From: Gordionus sp. m RMFG-2023
Lineage: Eukaryota > Nematomorpha > Gordioida > Chordodea > Parachordodidae
Direction: 5' to 3'
Assembly: GCF_954871325.1 (NCBI RefSeq)
Contig: NC_088778.1
Span: 9,457,743 to 9,521,742, forward strand
DNA: 64,000 bases
Both the position numbers and the translations under genes were made by a program. Shown here one piece after another: positions 11,750 to 24,114 of the stretch (within the stretch, counting starts at the first letter, position 1; each line of letters opens with the position of its first letter). The notes under the pieces are model-generated. The model was not told the DNA's origin. It worked only from the letters and a program-made list of their open reading frames with translations, and did no database searches.

Positions 11750-12480
11750 TTTAATGCTTGTGGAGGCGGCAATTCCATGTAGATGTGGCAAAAATCTCTC
11801 GTGATAATTCACAAGTCCTAAAAAAGATCGTAATTGGTGTAAATTATTAGGAGTTGGTATCCTTCGAATAGCATCTATTTTTTCTTTCGCTCGATGTATT
11901 CCATATTTGTCTATTACGAAACCCAAAAAAGAAACTGATTCATTTAAAAAAACGTATTTTGGCGCATTTTGCCTTCATACCCACCTGTTTTAGTTTCATT
12001 AGTACTTTTTTTACGTTATTCAAATGTTCTACATCATTTTTCCCCGTTATGATAATATCGTCAAGATATACTCCAGTCATTTGGCAGTCTTGTAATAAAT
12101 TGTCCATATATCTTTGAAATATGGTCGGCGCACTAGAAAGACCGAAAGACATACATTGATATTGGAAATAACCAATGTGGGTCGATATGGTTAAGTATTC
12201 TTTTGAACTTTCTTTTATTGGTAATTGTAAATATGCATCTTTCAAATCTATTACCGTAAATTTCAATCCATCTTTTAATTTGGTTAAAAGATCATCCACC
12301 GTTGGTATAATATGATAATCGTACAAAATATATGGGTTTAAGGTCACCTTAAAATCCGCACAAATCCTGATTTCTCCATTTGTTTTTCGTACGTTTACCG
12401 TTGGAGTGGCCCATGTCAATCGTTTTTGTGTTGGATCAATCGCCTTCAATATTCCTGATTTAACCAATCTATCGAGTTCC
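11750..12480 (-). other. Reverse transcriptase region of the Ty3/gypsy element
   Basis: RT motifs in order: TFKFTVIDLKDAYLQL-type fingers (here KFTVIDLKDAYLQLPI), SFGLSSAPTIFQRYMD and the catalytic YLDDIIITG. Part of a decayed element, limits approximate. Confidence 0.88.
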
Positions 12481-12529
12481 ATTTCAATTGGTTTTCGTAA
12501 TGGAAAAGGTACTCTACGAGCTGGTTATG

Positions 12530-13760
12530 ATTTCGGCCTTGCTGCCTCACTCAAATGTATGCTAACTTCTATATCATTCACCCGTCTAGGCTTGTCATCA
12601 AAAACACTAATAAATTCTGTTGTCATGCCAGCAATTTGTTTATTGGTTGTCATAACCTCTTTATTTGTGATACTACGTATAGTCACTTGTCGTGGAATAA
12701 ACATATTAAATGCCAGTATCCATGGTAGTCCAAATAATGGAATGTCATTTGAACCGGTCACCACAATCGGTAGTGATCTGCTTATCTTTCCAAGACGAAC
12801 CCTCACCATAGTTTCACCCAGCACATCTAGCGGTTGGTTACCATATACTGATAAAGGTTTGGTTGGTCCAAGTTTGGGTCGGCCAATTTCATCCCAATAT
12901 TGTTTCCCAATCACCGATACCTGTGCCCCCGTATCATAGTCAAATTCTATAGGTACTCCATTAATCCAAACAAATATCTTTGCACTATTTCTACCAATTT
13001 GGGATATATTATTAATTGAATCTGATGAATCATTGTCATCTATATGCATAGCATGTAACTTCTGTCCCTTACAATATTTAGCATAATGCCCTACCTTTTG
13101 GCAATTATAACATTTCACCCTTGATGCAAAACATTGAAAAGGGGGATGAGTTCTTCCACATTTTGAGCATTTATTAAACTTATACATATCATTATTGTTA
13201 AATTTATTGTCATCTCTAAACTTAAAATTATTATTATTGTAATAACTAAAATTACCCTTTTCTTTGTTATTATTATTATATGAGTACTTTTGATTTGAAA
13301 AATTTTTTTGATTATTCTCTATCTGCTCCTTAGGTTTATTGACTTTTTTTACCATCATATTTGTCACTTCATCCTCAGCCCTTTCCATTGCCAAAGCCAT
13401 ATTTAAAACCTGTTGAAAACTCACCATTTCTCCTAAGTCATTTATTCCATCTGGAAATCTAGTGCGAATATCTTTCTCCAATGCACTCATTTTGATTCCA
13501 GCCACCATCTGATCCCTCAATCTCCCATCTAAGTCAGATTCAAATTTACATTCTTGAGCCAATTTTTTAAGTCGAGCTGCAAACTCCGCAAATGATTCAC
13601 CAACCCCTCTTTCTATCCGAATAAATTTTATTCTCGAGCTAAATAATGTTGAAATAGGCTTAAAAACTTTCTTACCAACTTCAATAATCTCTTCATAATT
13701 AAGATCTTTCAATATTTTTGGATAAACAAAGGACCTCATCTCTGCTAAATTACTAATACC
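12530..13760 (-). other. Gag-like zinc-knuckle and protease region of the Ty3/gypsy element
   Basis: A helical gag-like stretch is followed by N-rich sequence, the CCHC knuckle CYNCQKVGHYAKYC preceded by a second cysteine pair (CSKCGRTHPPFQC), and then an aspartic protease signature FDYDTGAQVSVIG. Part of a decayed element, limits approximate. Confidence 0.85.
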
Positions 13761-13973
13761 CATATACGCAAATAATATTTTTTTTGTTTATTATTTATTA
13801 ATATACCTCTTATCTCCAACATATCATCAATATATTCAATGTAATCAGCAAAGTTGTTTTGATTATCGAAATTATCGAATTTGATCATAATGTTATCATT
13901 TTTTTCTTCTTTATTCATAATTACTTTATTTTTGTCTTCTTTATTCATAATAAATCATCGACAACGTCGCCAA

Positions 13974-14123
13974 TATACTAATTAGGTTTATTTGACTGGC
14001 AATCACCTCATGAAATATATTAATATATGATTGATTTGTATCTATGACATTTATATCATTGATAATATATATATATGACATTTATAACATTGATAATATA
14101 TAATATAAATCTCATTTATAACA
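13974..14123 (-). repeat. 5' LTR of the Ty3/gypsy element
   Basis: Direct repeat of 9727-9874, longer by one AT dinucleotide. Flanked on its outer side by ATAGT. Confidence 0.9.
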
Positions 14124-14128
14124 ATAGT

Positions 14129-15129
14129 AACTAAAGCAAATTAACCTCATAAAATAATTTAAAAAATTTGAAATTAATAGGTGTAAACTTTTTCTTTAAT
14201 ATACCTTAATAACCAGCCTATATATATATACGTTTAAATAATAGTTTTCAAACTATTATGAGTATAGGTACATGGGGTCTGCCAACTAAATTGGAGAGGG
14301 CTTCTCAAAGAAACTTTCCCCAATTTTTTTTGATATCCAATTATGTCTAAAACGAGTTATTTGTTATTTGAAATTCGATTCGATTTGATTCGACTCGTAT
14401 TTTACGAATTCGAATAGCACAATTATTCGATTCGAAAATCGAATTATTTGTGTTATTTGAAATTATTCGTATTATTTGAAATTATTGGTATTATTCAAAA
14501 TTATTTATTTATAAATATTCGTAATTTTTCATAAATATATAATTTTTTCGTTAATATTCGTAAATCTTAAGTAAATAATAAAAAAGGAGTAATTTTATTT
14601 TCCTAGTGGATATCATTTCGTTTTACAGTATTTTATTTCCTATTTTTTTATATATTCATAATTAAAATCAAGTAAATAACTTATACTGCAGTTCTTGGGC
14701 ATTGGCTCTTTTTTTTGCCCCTCTCTTTTTCTTAAAGCCTATGGTCGTCTGTAACATTTTTCGAAGTGTTGCGCTTACAAGTACGTACGGCTTGCCCACA
14801 AACGTGTAGAGGGCTCCTCATATTTTTTTTTAAATTTCACCCCAATTAACTTATGTTCCAATTTGGAAATGAGGAATACCTAGCGTAGCTCTGTTGTTTA
14901 TTTAACGTCAGAGGGCATATGCGCTATATATCACGGATTACGGAAAACATAAGTAATAATTTCTGATAAAAATGTTTGATGGAAAGGGAGATGCCCCAAT
15001 AAAGCAAACTAATAAATATAATTATTTTTTAATGATGGTTAGATTTAAAAATTACAGCTAAATAAAAATTCCCAATAATGCCTTGAATTCTGTTACATCA
15101 ACTTCTTAGAACTTTCATATTGGTCAATA
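14129..15129. other. AT-rich intergenic DNA with a TTCGAAT-word array
   Basis: No gene seen. From about 14365 to 14560 the words ATTCGA, TTCGAAT and ATTATTTG recur many times in both directions, as in non-autonomous hAT-type elements with subterminal motif arrays; I could not fix ends. Near 14270-14330 and 14780-14830 two loosely similar stretches contain AGAGGGCT.CTCA. Confidence 0.4.
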
Positions 15130-15137
15130 GAGTTTTT

Positions 15138-17894
15138 CAGGGACGAAGCGTCCATAGAAGCAAGGGAAGCATTGCTTCCCTCGAAATTTTTTTTACAAAA
15201 TTCTTATAAACTTAATATAATCTTTATACTATGCTAAAAAAAAATAAAATTACTTCCTTAAAATAATTAATATATTTTTTATAACGTTAAAAAGATTTAT
15301 AATATTTTACTACGATAAAAAATTTACTATTATTTTTACTACGTTCAAAAATTTACTAATATATTTACTATGTTAAAAAATGATGGAAGCAAATTTAATA
15401 TTGCTTATTTTCCTATAATAAATATACTAATAAATCATGAATCATACGATATTTTTTTGGTGTAATTTTTTTATTACGTTAAAAAAAATATACAAGAGGG
15501 AAGCAAATCTAATATTGCTTATTTTTTCAATAAATAAATAGAAAATCATGTTATGATATTGTTTAATTTTACGATTAAAAAATAAGCATTGGGGAAGCAA
15601 ATAAAAAATTGCTTATTCTTTTATAAAAGAAAAATAAATTTTTTATATTAAATTTCTTTTCTTACTTTTTTAAAAAAAAATTTTTTTTCTTTAAATAAAT
15701 GTTTAATAATTGTAATTGTATTATTGAAAATTTATTAATATTATCATTTAGCTCAAGAAATTTTGATACCAAAAAATTAATTATTGAAAAAGAAAGACCA
15801 AAGCCAATTTTAAGAAATTTAAAAAAAGAAATAAAATTTTGCATTCGTAATTTTTCTATCGATAAATATGAATGGCTCACTGGATGTGAATTTTCTAATT
15901 CTCTATATTGTTGGTCATGCTTATTATTCCCAAAGGAAAAATATGTTTGGAATGATAGAGGATTTTGGGATATGAATAATTTTTCAAAGGCAGTTAAACG
16001 ACATGAAGAATCAACAGCTCATTTGCAGTCGATGATTCAATTAAAAACATTTGGCGAAATTCGTATTGAAAATATGATAGATTCGATGCGCAAAATATCA
16101 ATCGAACAGCATAATTCGAAAGTTAAATCAAATAGAGAAATATTGAAAATTTTAATCAATTTTATATGTTTTCTTGGAGTTCAGCAGCTCGCATTCCGTG
16201 GTGATGATGAATCACCTAATTCAGTAAATAGAGGAAATTATATTGAATTAATTTATTTGCTCGCAAAAGAAATTTAGAAAATAGTACAACTTTTATTGGA
16301 CTATCAAGTGATATCCAAAATGATTTAATTAATTATATTTCGTATGTCTTACACCAAAAAATATTAGATGAATTGGAAGAAACGGAATTTATAACAATAA
16401 TATTAGATGAAACAATTGATATAAATAATAAATCCCAACTGGCTGTAGTTCTTCGATATGTTTTAAATAACGGGACATTATATGAAAGATTTATTGAATT
16501 CTTTGATGTTACAATGCATCGTGATGCTAATTCTTTATCAAAATTTGCCATTAAATTTTTGAATGATAAGAAAATTATGAAAAAATTGATAGGTCAAAGT
16601 TACGATGGCGCAGCTGTTATGTCAGGTGATTCACATGGACTGCAAGCAAAAATTAGAGACGTCAATCCTTCTGCACTTTATATTCATTGTTTTGCCCACA
16701 AGTTAAATCTTATATTATTAAAATCTTGCAGCAAAATTAAAGAATGTAAGGTTTTTTTTGCAACTTTATCTGGTTTAGCCAGTTTTTTTAGTACATCATC
16801 TAAGCGTACAGCAGAATTTGATAAATATGTTAAAAAAAGATTACCACGAGTAGGCCCAACAAGATGGGAATACAATGGTCGGCTGGTTCAAACAGTTTTC
16901 AATTATTTGAAGGATCTAGTCGTTTTTTTGAAAGTATGATTGATGAAGAATCTGATATTGTTTGAGATAATGATGTTCTAATAACATCTCGTGGCTATTT
17001 AAATATATTATATGATGCAAATCTTCTAATTTTGTTATATTTTTTTCAAGAAGTTTTTCCAGAATCTGATTTATTATTTGATATACTTCAAACTAAAATT
17101 AACGATGTATCATATTGTCTTAAAAGTATTAACGATTTCAGAAATTCAATTAAATCTAACATAGAAAACTTTGATGTTTTTTGGAGAAATTTAAATGTAA
17201 AGGAAAATATTGAAGACAATTTAGATAAAAAACGCTAATACAAGAGAATTTTATAAAAATTTGATAATTATAATAATAGATACTATAATCAATGAAATTG
17301 ATTTTCGGTTTGATACATTAAAAAATATCAAATTCGTCGAATTGTTAGATATTAGTAAATTTCAAAAATATTTAATCAAAATTTCCCAAATTATTTATTA
17401 GACAATTTAAATGACACTTATTCTCAATTTTTCGACTTACACAAGCTGGAAACTGAATTAAAGGTAGTGTTTCGTGACGATGAATTTAGAAAGAGAAAAA
17501 ATGTTTATGAAATACTTGAATTTTTAATTAATACCGATTTGATGAAAATTTTTAAAGAGTTTTTTAAATTATGCAAATTCATTTTAACTTTGGCTGCAAC
17601 AACAGCAAGTGCAGAACGGGGGTTTTCATCTTTAAAAATAATCAAATCTTATTGTAGAAACAGAATGAGTCAAAATCGCTTATCGAATCTAGCTTTGATT
17701 TCTATTAAAAAAAATTATTGAAAAATTTAAAATCTAGTAATAACTTTTATAATTCAGTACTTGATCATTTTACTCAAAAACAAAGACGAATTCCGCTTAT
17801 TTATAAATCTTAATTTTTTATGGTTTGACTAATAAATAAAATAAAAAATTTTTTTGATTACTTCCCTAGTAGTAAACTTGACGCCTCGTCACTG
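15138..17894 (+). mobile_element. hAT DNA transposon (TTF/DUF4371 type), decayed
   Basis: 2,757 bp. The left end is CAGGGACGAAGCGTCCA and the right end in reverse is CAGTGACGAGGCGTCAA. The 8-bp target duplication has one mismatch (GAGTTTTT at 15130-15137, CAGTTTTT at 17895-17902), as expected for hAT. The transposase starts near 15699 with a TTF-type zinc finger (YCWSCLLF ... KRHEESTAHL). A hAT catalytic core follows near 16373-16939 (IILDETIDI, SYDGAAVMSG, HCFAHKLNL), and the C-terminal dimerisation region (ASAERGFSSLKIIKS) lies at 17467-17721. The frame changes at least twice between 16277 and 17032 and stops occur at 16277 and 16939, so this copy cannot make a full transposase. Confidence 0.88.
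15380..15640. repeat. Subterminal repeats of the hAT element
   Basis: GGAAGCAAAT followed by ATTGCTTATT, a partial palindrome, occurs near 15383, 15488 and 15594, about 106 bp apart, with similar AT-rich spacers. A related GGGAAGCATTGCTTCCC palindrome is at 15164-15180. Arrays like this near hAT ends are commonly transposase-binding sites. Confidence 0.6.
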
Positions 17895-18407
17895 CAGTTT
17901 TTACTTGTAATTTTTATTTAATTATTGGTATGATAAATAATTGGTGTTATGAACAAGTCAAAACATTTTTCTGCAATCTACTTTTTTCCCAACTCCTGGC
18001 ACATGAATTATTAAATTTTTTGAGGAGTTTTTATTCTTTGATTAGGAAAATCTTTCCATTTAGTAATCTTATTTTTTGCGGATTTTAAAGAGAAATATAC
18101 TATGATAAATGATCACATATTTACCAAAATAATATTTAAGTCTATTGTATATTTCAATTAACATATTTTCTTCGTCTAATTCAGTTCAGAGTAAAGTAAA
18201 AATTTGTTCAATACCTCAATTTAATTATATATAAATGAAATCCTACTTATGTACTATTTTTAGGGTTGAGCTGCCACTTTATAGATAGGAAATGGGAGAT
18301 GAAGTTATTGTTATTAGATATAGTACCATTTACTGAGTCACATTCTGGTGAAAATATATATTTAGTTTTCTCAAATTATAAAAAATTATAATATCGATAT
18401 AAGTTGT
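17895..18407. other. Short AT-rich spacer between two elements
   Basis: No gene or RNA seen. Holds the right target duplication of the hAT element and the left one (GTTGT) of the next LTR element. Confidence 0.5.
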
Positions 18408-18788
18408 TGTCACAACGACAAGATTGTCATTGTGCATCAAAACCTAAATATAAAAATAGAAAACAAATATATATATATATAAAAGGAAATTAATAATAAA
18501 TAGGAATTACGAAATCATAAAATCAACTTTAATTCTTTATTCAAAATTATAATAGTAAAAATCATAAAAAAATAAAATAAAATATAATTAAAAAAATTAA
18601 TAATTTAAAAAAAAAAAAGATTATTTATATCGTAAAAATTTGCCTTTTTATACTCTTTTATAACTATTCAAATATAATCTTTTTATCACGCGTTATAACA
18701 ATAAATCCTCAAAAATTCTTTATGCAAATTCCATAAAGTACAACAAAATCCAAAAGAAATCTTTATGCAAATTCTAACATTCACAACA
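18408..18788 (-). repeat. Left LTR of the non-autonomous element
   Basis: Near-identical direct repeat of 20834-21216. Outer flank GTTGT. Confidence 0.9.
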
Positions 18789-20833
18789 CCTCCCTACTTA
18801 AATTAGACCCAACATTCTGCGAATGATCAATCTTCTTTCGATCTCGACTTATTCTTCTTAATTTTTGCTGTCTTCTAAGTTCTAACGAAGGCTTTGTCGC
18901 TTGAAATTTTTGAACTCTATCTGTCGCTTGTCACCCTGGGAAATGATCAGCTTTTTATCTCTGTAGGCCACTGACGAACTTGATAAACGCTTGTTTTCCA
19001 CGATCCAATCTTGATGAACGATTATCGATGCCATCCAGTTTCATCGTAGCTTGCTTGTTTTCTATCATTCTCTTGTAATCCACGATTAGCTTTTTATCTC
19101 GATAAACGATTGGTCTGCGATAAACGATGGTTTTCACGAATTCTTGTTCCTATGATTGTCGATTTCCATATCTTAGACTCAAGTCTCGATAATAATTGGC
19201 TATTATTGATCCGCGATTAACGATTGTAGCATAACGTTTTCACCCTCTTTTCTATCAATTTGCTTGTTTTCCCCCTTTCTCTTGTAATTGCTTGGTTGTT
19301 GCCTCTAATTCTTGTAATCGTATCTATCTTTCAGACCTTCGGGTCTTCTACGACAGTTTGCCCTTGCTGAGATATCGGGTAATCACATCTAATCTACTTC
19401 TACCTAAAATAATCTATTTAAATAACTTCTGAAATATTTTATCACTTTCTTATATTTATTCTCAAATATAAACTACCTAATACAAATATACTATTAAAAT
19501 ATATAATTATACCAACCTTATCCTAATGTCTACATTTATCTCCTCTAAACTAATTCTGCCTTTAATAAATGGCGTAAATTATACTAAATCTTAAATTTAT
19601 AACACGTAGCAAAATATAATAAATTATATAAATATATCAAATTCTATCACCCCTCTCCCCTTAATGAAGCCTAGACCCATATTTTCATTGAAAAATTTAC
19701 TAGTACTCATCCTTTAGCTATTGATCCCATCTTCTTTTCAGCCATGTCTATACTAAATTTATATCTAAAAATACTATTCTAAAATATATATCAAAACCTA
19801 TCTCTTTAAAAAAATTATCATTGTGTATTTATTTCCTCATGTACTCTTTGACACTCAGTCTTTAAAAAAAACTGCTGACATATATAAATCTCTTTTCATA
19901 CATACGTTGTTGAGAAATCAATGACCTATCATAAAAGTTTTCATACTTACGTTTATGAACAACCTCTTAATTCTAATCACTATGGTTTTCACCCCACGTC
20001 TTTGAAGAACTTATGAAATCTAATCATTATAATTTTTCGCACAACCGTTGTTGAAAACTGATATGTATATTTCTAAAGCATGTTTTTCCTTTTGTATTAT
20101 TAGAATAATATTGTATAATTCTTCTTAAATTCAAAATAAAAATCCGATCTCAAATTGAGCTCGATTGCGGCATAAATTTTCTAATGACGAAAAGCCAATT
20201 CTCTCTATGAAGATTTTTTGGTTAATCTACAACCTAATATACTAATTCACATTAATCCTTGAGGCTGTTTTATCTCTCGCAGCCCTTAAAATAAAAGTTA
20301 AACGTAAATCTTCAATAAGAATTTAATCAACTATTTCCTAACAATAAAGTTATATTCTAATCTTATTCACCGAATTTTTTAATTATTATATCTCAGCAAC
20401 CTATTAGTTAAATATTAACTTTCGCAATTTATGTTTCTATTTCTTTGTCAAAGTTATTTCTAGTGATCACTTGATAATAATTCTAAAATCTAAAATATCA
20501 TAGTCTTTATTAGTTTCAAAATTCCATTGGTTTTTAGTTTACCAGTAACTTCTAAATATAAAATTCCTAATTATCACCTTTAAATAACTAAACACAATTA
20601 TCTCTATCTACTATGAATGTTACCTTTGTCTTTAATTTTAGATTTTATATTCCTACATAAACATAATCTTAACAACATAATTTTTCCTTTTCATCTTTAT
20701 TTACATATTTTTCTTACGTTCTTCTGGAATTTTTTTTTTGTATTAGAATACAGTTTGACACATCTCCTTGTTGTCCCACCGGTCACAGACTGAAGGTTGT
20801 AAAGGGCCGGTCTCCTCCGCTCTCCAACACCAT

Positions 20834-21216
20834 TGTCACAACGACAAGATTGTCATTGTGCATCAAAACCTAAATATAAAAATAGAAAACAAATATATAT
20901 ATAAAAAGGAAATTAATATTAATTAGGAATCACGAAATCATAAAATCAACTTTAATTCTTTATTCAAAATTATAATAGTAAAAATCATAAAAAAATAAAA
21001 TAAAATAAAATATAATTAAAAAAATTAATAATTTAAAAAAAACAAAGATTATTTATATCGTAAAAATTTGCCTTTTTATACTCTTTTATAACTATTCAAA
21101 TATAATCTTTTTATCACGCGTTATAACAATAAATCCTCAAAAATTCTTTATGCAAATTCCATAAAGTACAACAAAATCCAAAAGAAATCTTTATGCAAAT
21201 TCTAACATTCACAACA
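20834..21216 (-). repeat. Right LTR of the non-autonomous element
   Basis: Near-identical direct repeat of 18408-18788. Outer flank GTTGT. Confidence 0.9.
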
Positions 21217-21221
21217 GTTGT

Positions 21222-22458
21222 GATAATGCAAACTCGAATACAACTATAATATAAACACCCAACTTGTAAAATTTTACATGTACGATGTTTTGCAACATAC
21301 TCAATTTAGTAGTACATGAAATACTCAAGAAAGTTACAGTAAATTATTAAAATTAAGAAGAATCATTAAGGCTATTCGTAATTCCTTATAAAGACAAATA
21401 TTATGAAAAATATATGCTATTCCTTACTTTCCCCGATGAATATCTAAAATTAAAATTAGACATATCCATAAGTTGGAATAGCTGTTATAGCTGATGGATT
21501 TCTTTGAGTATCAACGGTTTCTTTAACTTGTGCCATGACCTGGTTATAAATAACTGCTTATGACTTAAGTGATTTTTCTTTGACGGCATCTTTTAACTTT
21601 TGAATGGTTTTTAGATGAATATATTTCTCCTCAGTATATCTGAACATTAAAAATTACGCCATTAATATATTCATTAGCTATACAATTTCTGTGGCTACAA
21701 GTTATTATAAACTAGTAGATAGCCCGTCAAAAATGACGGAGAATGAGAGTTTTATTCGTTTTTTTAAGAAAGATGCTACCTATTATTTAAAAATCATATC
21801 CAATTTATATTATTTTTAAACCCCCCCCCCCCCCACCACCTCTCCACTTAGGTCAAGTCCAACCAATGTCATTGAGTCCATCCCATTAGGACTAAGAGTG
21901 GAAACATTTTTAAATGAGCTTTTACCCAATATCAAAATTCTTTGTAAATATATTACTGATTACATAAGACTAACATTTAACATTTAAAAATTTCAAGCCA
22001 GGTCCAAGCTCATAATATTTGGAAAAAATTTCCAAGCGTCCAAGACCTTATAATTTTTAAAAAAATTTCTCAAGCCTAGCTCAACCCATAATAATTTTGA
22101 AAATTTTTTCCTAGCCCGGCCCATAATAATTTGTAAAAGATATTCCCAAGTCAGGTGCAAGCAAATATTAATCTTGATGAATATTTTCCAAGCCCAGTCC
22201 AACCCATATTAATTTTCAAAACTTTTTCCCAAACTTGAGTCTGAGTCTAATTTTCGGCTCAAAAACTGGCTGAGTTTAGGGCTAAGCTGGCTTGACTTAG
22301 TTTTTTAACAACACTAGTTGTGGCTGATTTTATATTTAATTTTTTATAATTAAAGCTGTGAATTCATACTATAAAAAAAAAATTAAAGAGCATACCAATT
22401 CCATTTCGGTTTGTCCTGAAGTCCTGAAAGGTTTGGAAAATACTAGTTGAGATTAACA
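21222..22458. other. Intergenic DNA with a 14-base C tract and a GCCC-word array
   Basis: No gene seen. C run at 21821-21834. From about 21998 to 22316 words such as CAAGCC, CCAAGC, GCCCA and CCATAATAATTT repeat in a loose 60-70 bp rhythm and end TTTTTTAACAACACTAG, the terminus shared with the MITEs at 4341 and 9285. This is probably a third, diverged non-autonomous element. Confidence 0.45.
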
Positions 22459-23320
22459 TTATAAAATCAAGACAAGATATTTTTTATTTAAAAATTTTTC
22501 TTTAATTCTGAAGAGCTTCTTTATAGAATTTTTGCAGTTGTTTAACTTGATAAATTGTTTCATATTTAAGTTTAGTTCCATAACATCTTTTATGGTTTTA
22601 TAATACCATAAAGATTTATATTTTGTGTATTCTTTTATATTATAAGTGTAGAGCCATGTAATATAATGTAATGGCATCCTAGATTATAGTCCGAGTTCCT
22701 AATGATGTGAGCTAGGAATTGAATACGACGTTTCTTTAATGTAATATAAATTGGAGTGTGTTTTGATATTCTCCATAAATTATTATTAGATATTACTTTT
22801 GGGTAAAAGATGCCATATATAGTTCGGAGGCAGTTATTTATGAATGATTGTCGTCTTCTATTTTCTTCTTTATTAATTTCCCATAAGCCCCCACCAAATA
22901 ATATTATAGAAATTATAGTAGAGTTGAAAATTCTTAGCCTGGTGTATACAGAAATCTTTTTCGTTTTCCAAATTTTCATATATTTATAAAACGCTCCTCT
23001 CGCTTTTTGTATTCTAATTTTCAATTCTTCTTTACAGCGTCCTTTATTGTCAAGCATAACTCCTAAATATTTTATTTTATCTACAATCTTAATCACATTT
23101 CCTCCAATTGTAAAATTTAAATTTTGAGTAGCATTTGGGGAAGGAAGAATAAAAGTTTTATTAAAGTTTATTTTTAGACACAATCTCAAACTTAATGTTT
23201 CTAATAAGTATAGCATATTTTTTGTTTCTTCAACACTTGTAGATACTATGGCGATATCATCAGCATAAGATATTATTCGATTTAGAATTAACTTTAAAGT
23301 AATTATATTCGTTGTATAGA
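22459..23320 (-). mobile_element. 5'-truncated LINE fragment, end of reverse transcriptase
   Basis: The open minus-strand frame carries the RT catalytic motif ISYADDIAIVST at about 23250-23270. It continues with KIKYLGVMLDNKGRCKEE, KARGAFYKYMKIWKT and FNSTIISIILFGGGLWE, the RT thumb-side pattern common in RTE- and jockey-like LINEs. The frame shifts near 22640-22680 and goes on to 22459. No endonuclease or 5' part is present; a poly-A tail was not identified. It lies head-to-head with the YTHDC2-like gene, about 100 bp before its start codon. Clade assignment is uncertain. Confidence 0.75.
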
Positions 23321-23425
23321 TTAACCATAATGACTTTTAAGTGATTGGCGGATCATCCAACGCCTATGCATCGCATTTTAGCTGCACGAATATTCATCAT
23401 ATGTAAAGAGTAGAATAAGAAAAAT

Positions 23426-24114
23426 ATGGAAGGGAACAGAGATATTACAGAAGATATTGACGAAGATACCAAATTAAGCATCGTATTGAACGTTAACAAA
23501 TTTCTTAAGAATGAGGATGTTAAATGTTAATTTTTAATCTTTTTACTCTTTTGATGAATTATTTAGTGTCATTCCCATCTTCATTACTAAGTTATGAAAG
23601 AAGATTTGTTCACAAAATATGCAAAATACTAGGATTAAAATCGAAAAGCATAGGGTAATGATTTTTGAATTGGTAGATGAATTATAAAATTAGGAAAGGA
23701 CCAAACAAATATGTTTTATGTGTTAAAGATGAAAACCTTCTTATAATAGATGAGCCTACAACATTTGAATTGTCACAACAAACATTAATACAAATTTCAC
23801 AGTTTATTTTAAATTTTCCATTGGGCCATAAAGAGAGATTAGATCTATTATTACGAACTGAAAAATTTGGAAATCCACCTCCTGAAGGTATATAAATTTA
23901 GCAATGCAATTAACTCTTTCCCACTAATATAGAAGTGGACAGAAACAAAGCTGTAGGACGTATCAATATAGGTTTAGCACTCATACCTAATTGTAATAGC
24001 TCTAATTATGGACTGGAAGATATAAATTTATATAAAGATGATATTTTAAATTCTTTAAACAACAATCAAGTTACCATAATATCAGCACCTATAGCTAGTG
24101 GTAAAACTACTCAG
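23426..24114 (+). CDS. YTHDC2-like exons 1-4: R3H domain and Walker A
   Basis: Exons 23426-23525, 23567-23654, 23694-23887 and 23933-24114, with introns of 41, 39 and 45 nt. The ATG chosen begins MEGNRDITEDIDED and is the first in frame. R3H: SFPSSLLSYERRFVHKICKI keeps the R-x3-H signature, then KGPNKYVLCVKD and FPLGHKERLDLL as in YTHDC2. Exon 4 ends with APIASGKTTQ, the Walker A loop, where APTGSGKT or GETGSGKT is usual; the GKT is kept but the flanking glycine is alanine. Confidence 0.9.

Larger units (their letters stand above)
9727..14123 (-). mobile_element. Ty3/gypsy LTR retrotransposon, young, coding region broken
   Basis: Length 4,397 bp with coding strand minus. It is flanked by the 5-bp duplication ATAGT (9722-9726 and 14124-14128). 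The LTRs of 148 and 150 bp differ by one base and one AT unit, so the insertion is recent. Parts in transcription order: a gag-like region with zinc-knuckle cysteines and histidine, a DTGA protease, reverse transcriptase with YLDD, RNase H, an integrase with HHCC and DDE features, and a short C-terminal segment. The order protease, RT, RNase H, integrase places it in Ty3/gypsy. A likely primer-binding site starts TGGCGACGTTG just inside the right-hand (5') LTR, and a purine tract lies beside the left-hand LTR. The coding part is interrupted about three or four times, so this copy looks inactive. It lies 580 bp upstream of mtIF2. I saw no envelope gene. Confidence 0.93.
18408..21216 (-). mobile_element. 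Non-autonomous LTR retrotransposon (LARD/TRIM-like)
   Basis: 2,809 bp. Two LTRs of 381 and 383 bp (18408-18788, 20834-21216) start TGTCACAACG and end TTCACAACA on the plus strand. A 5-bp duplication GTTGT lies at 18403-18407 and 21217-21221. A purine tract (read on minus AAGTAGGGAGG) just inside the left LTR and a TGGTGTTGGAG candidate primer site just inside the right LTR indicate minus orientation. The 2.0-kb interior has no recognisable gag or pol; the longest open stretch (about 60 codons) resembles nothing known. LTRs are nearly identical apart from short indels in AT runs, so the insertion is young. It must rely on an autonomous relative. Confidence 0.88.

Noticed and set aside
12406-12939. 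177-codon plus-strand frame
   Set aside because: Antisense shadow of the Ty3/gypsy coding region.
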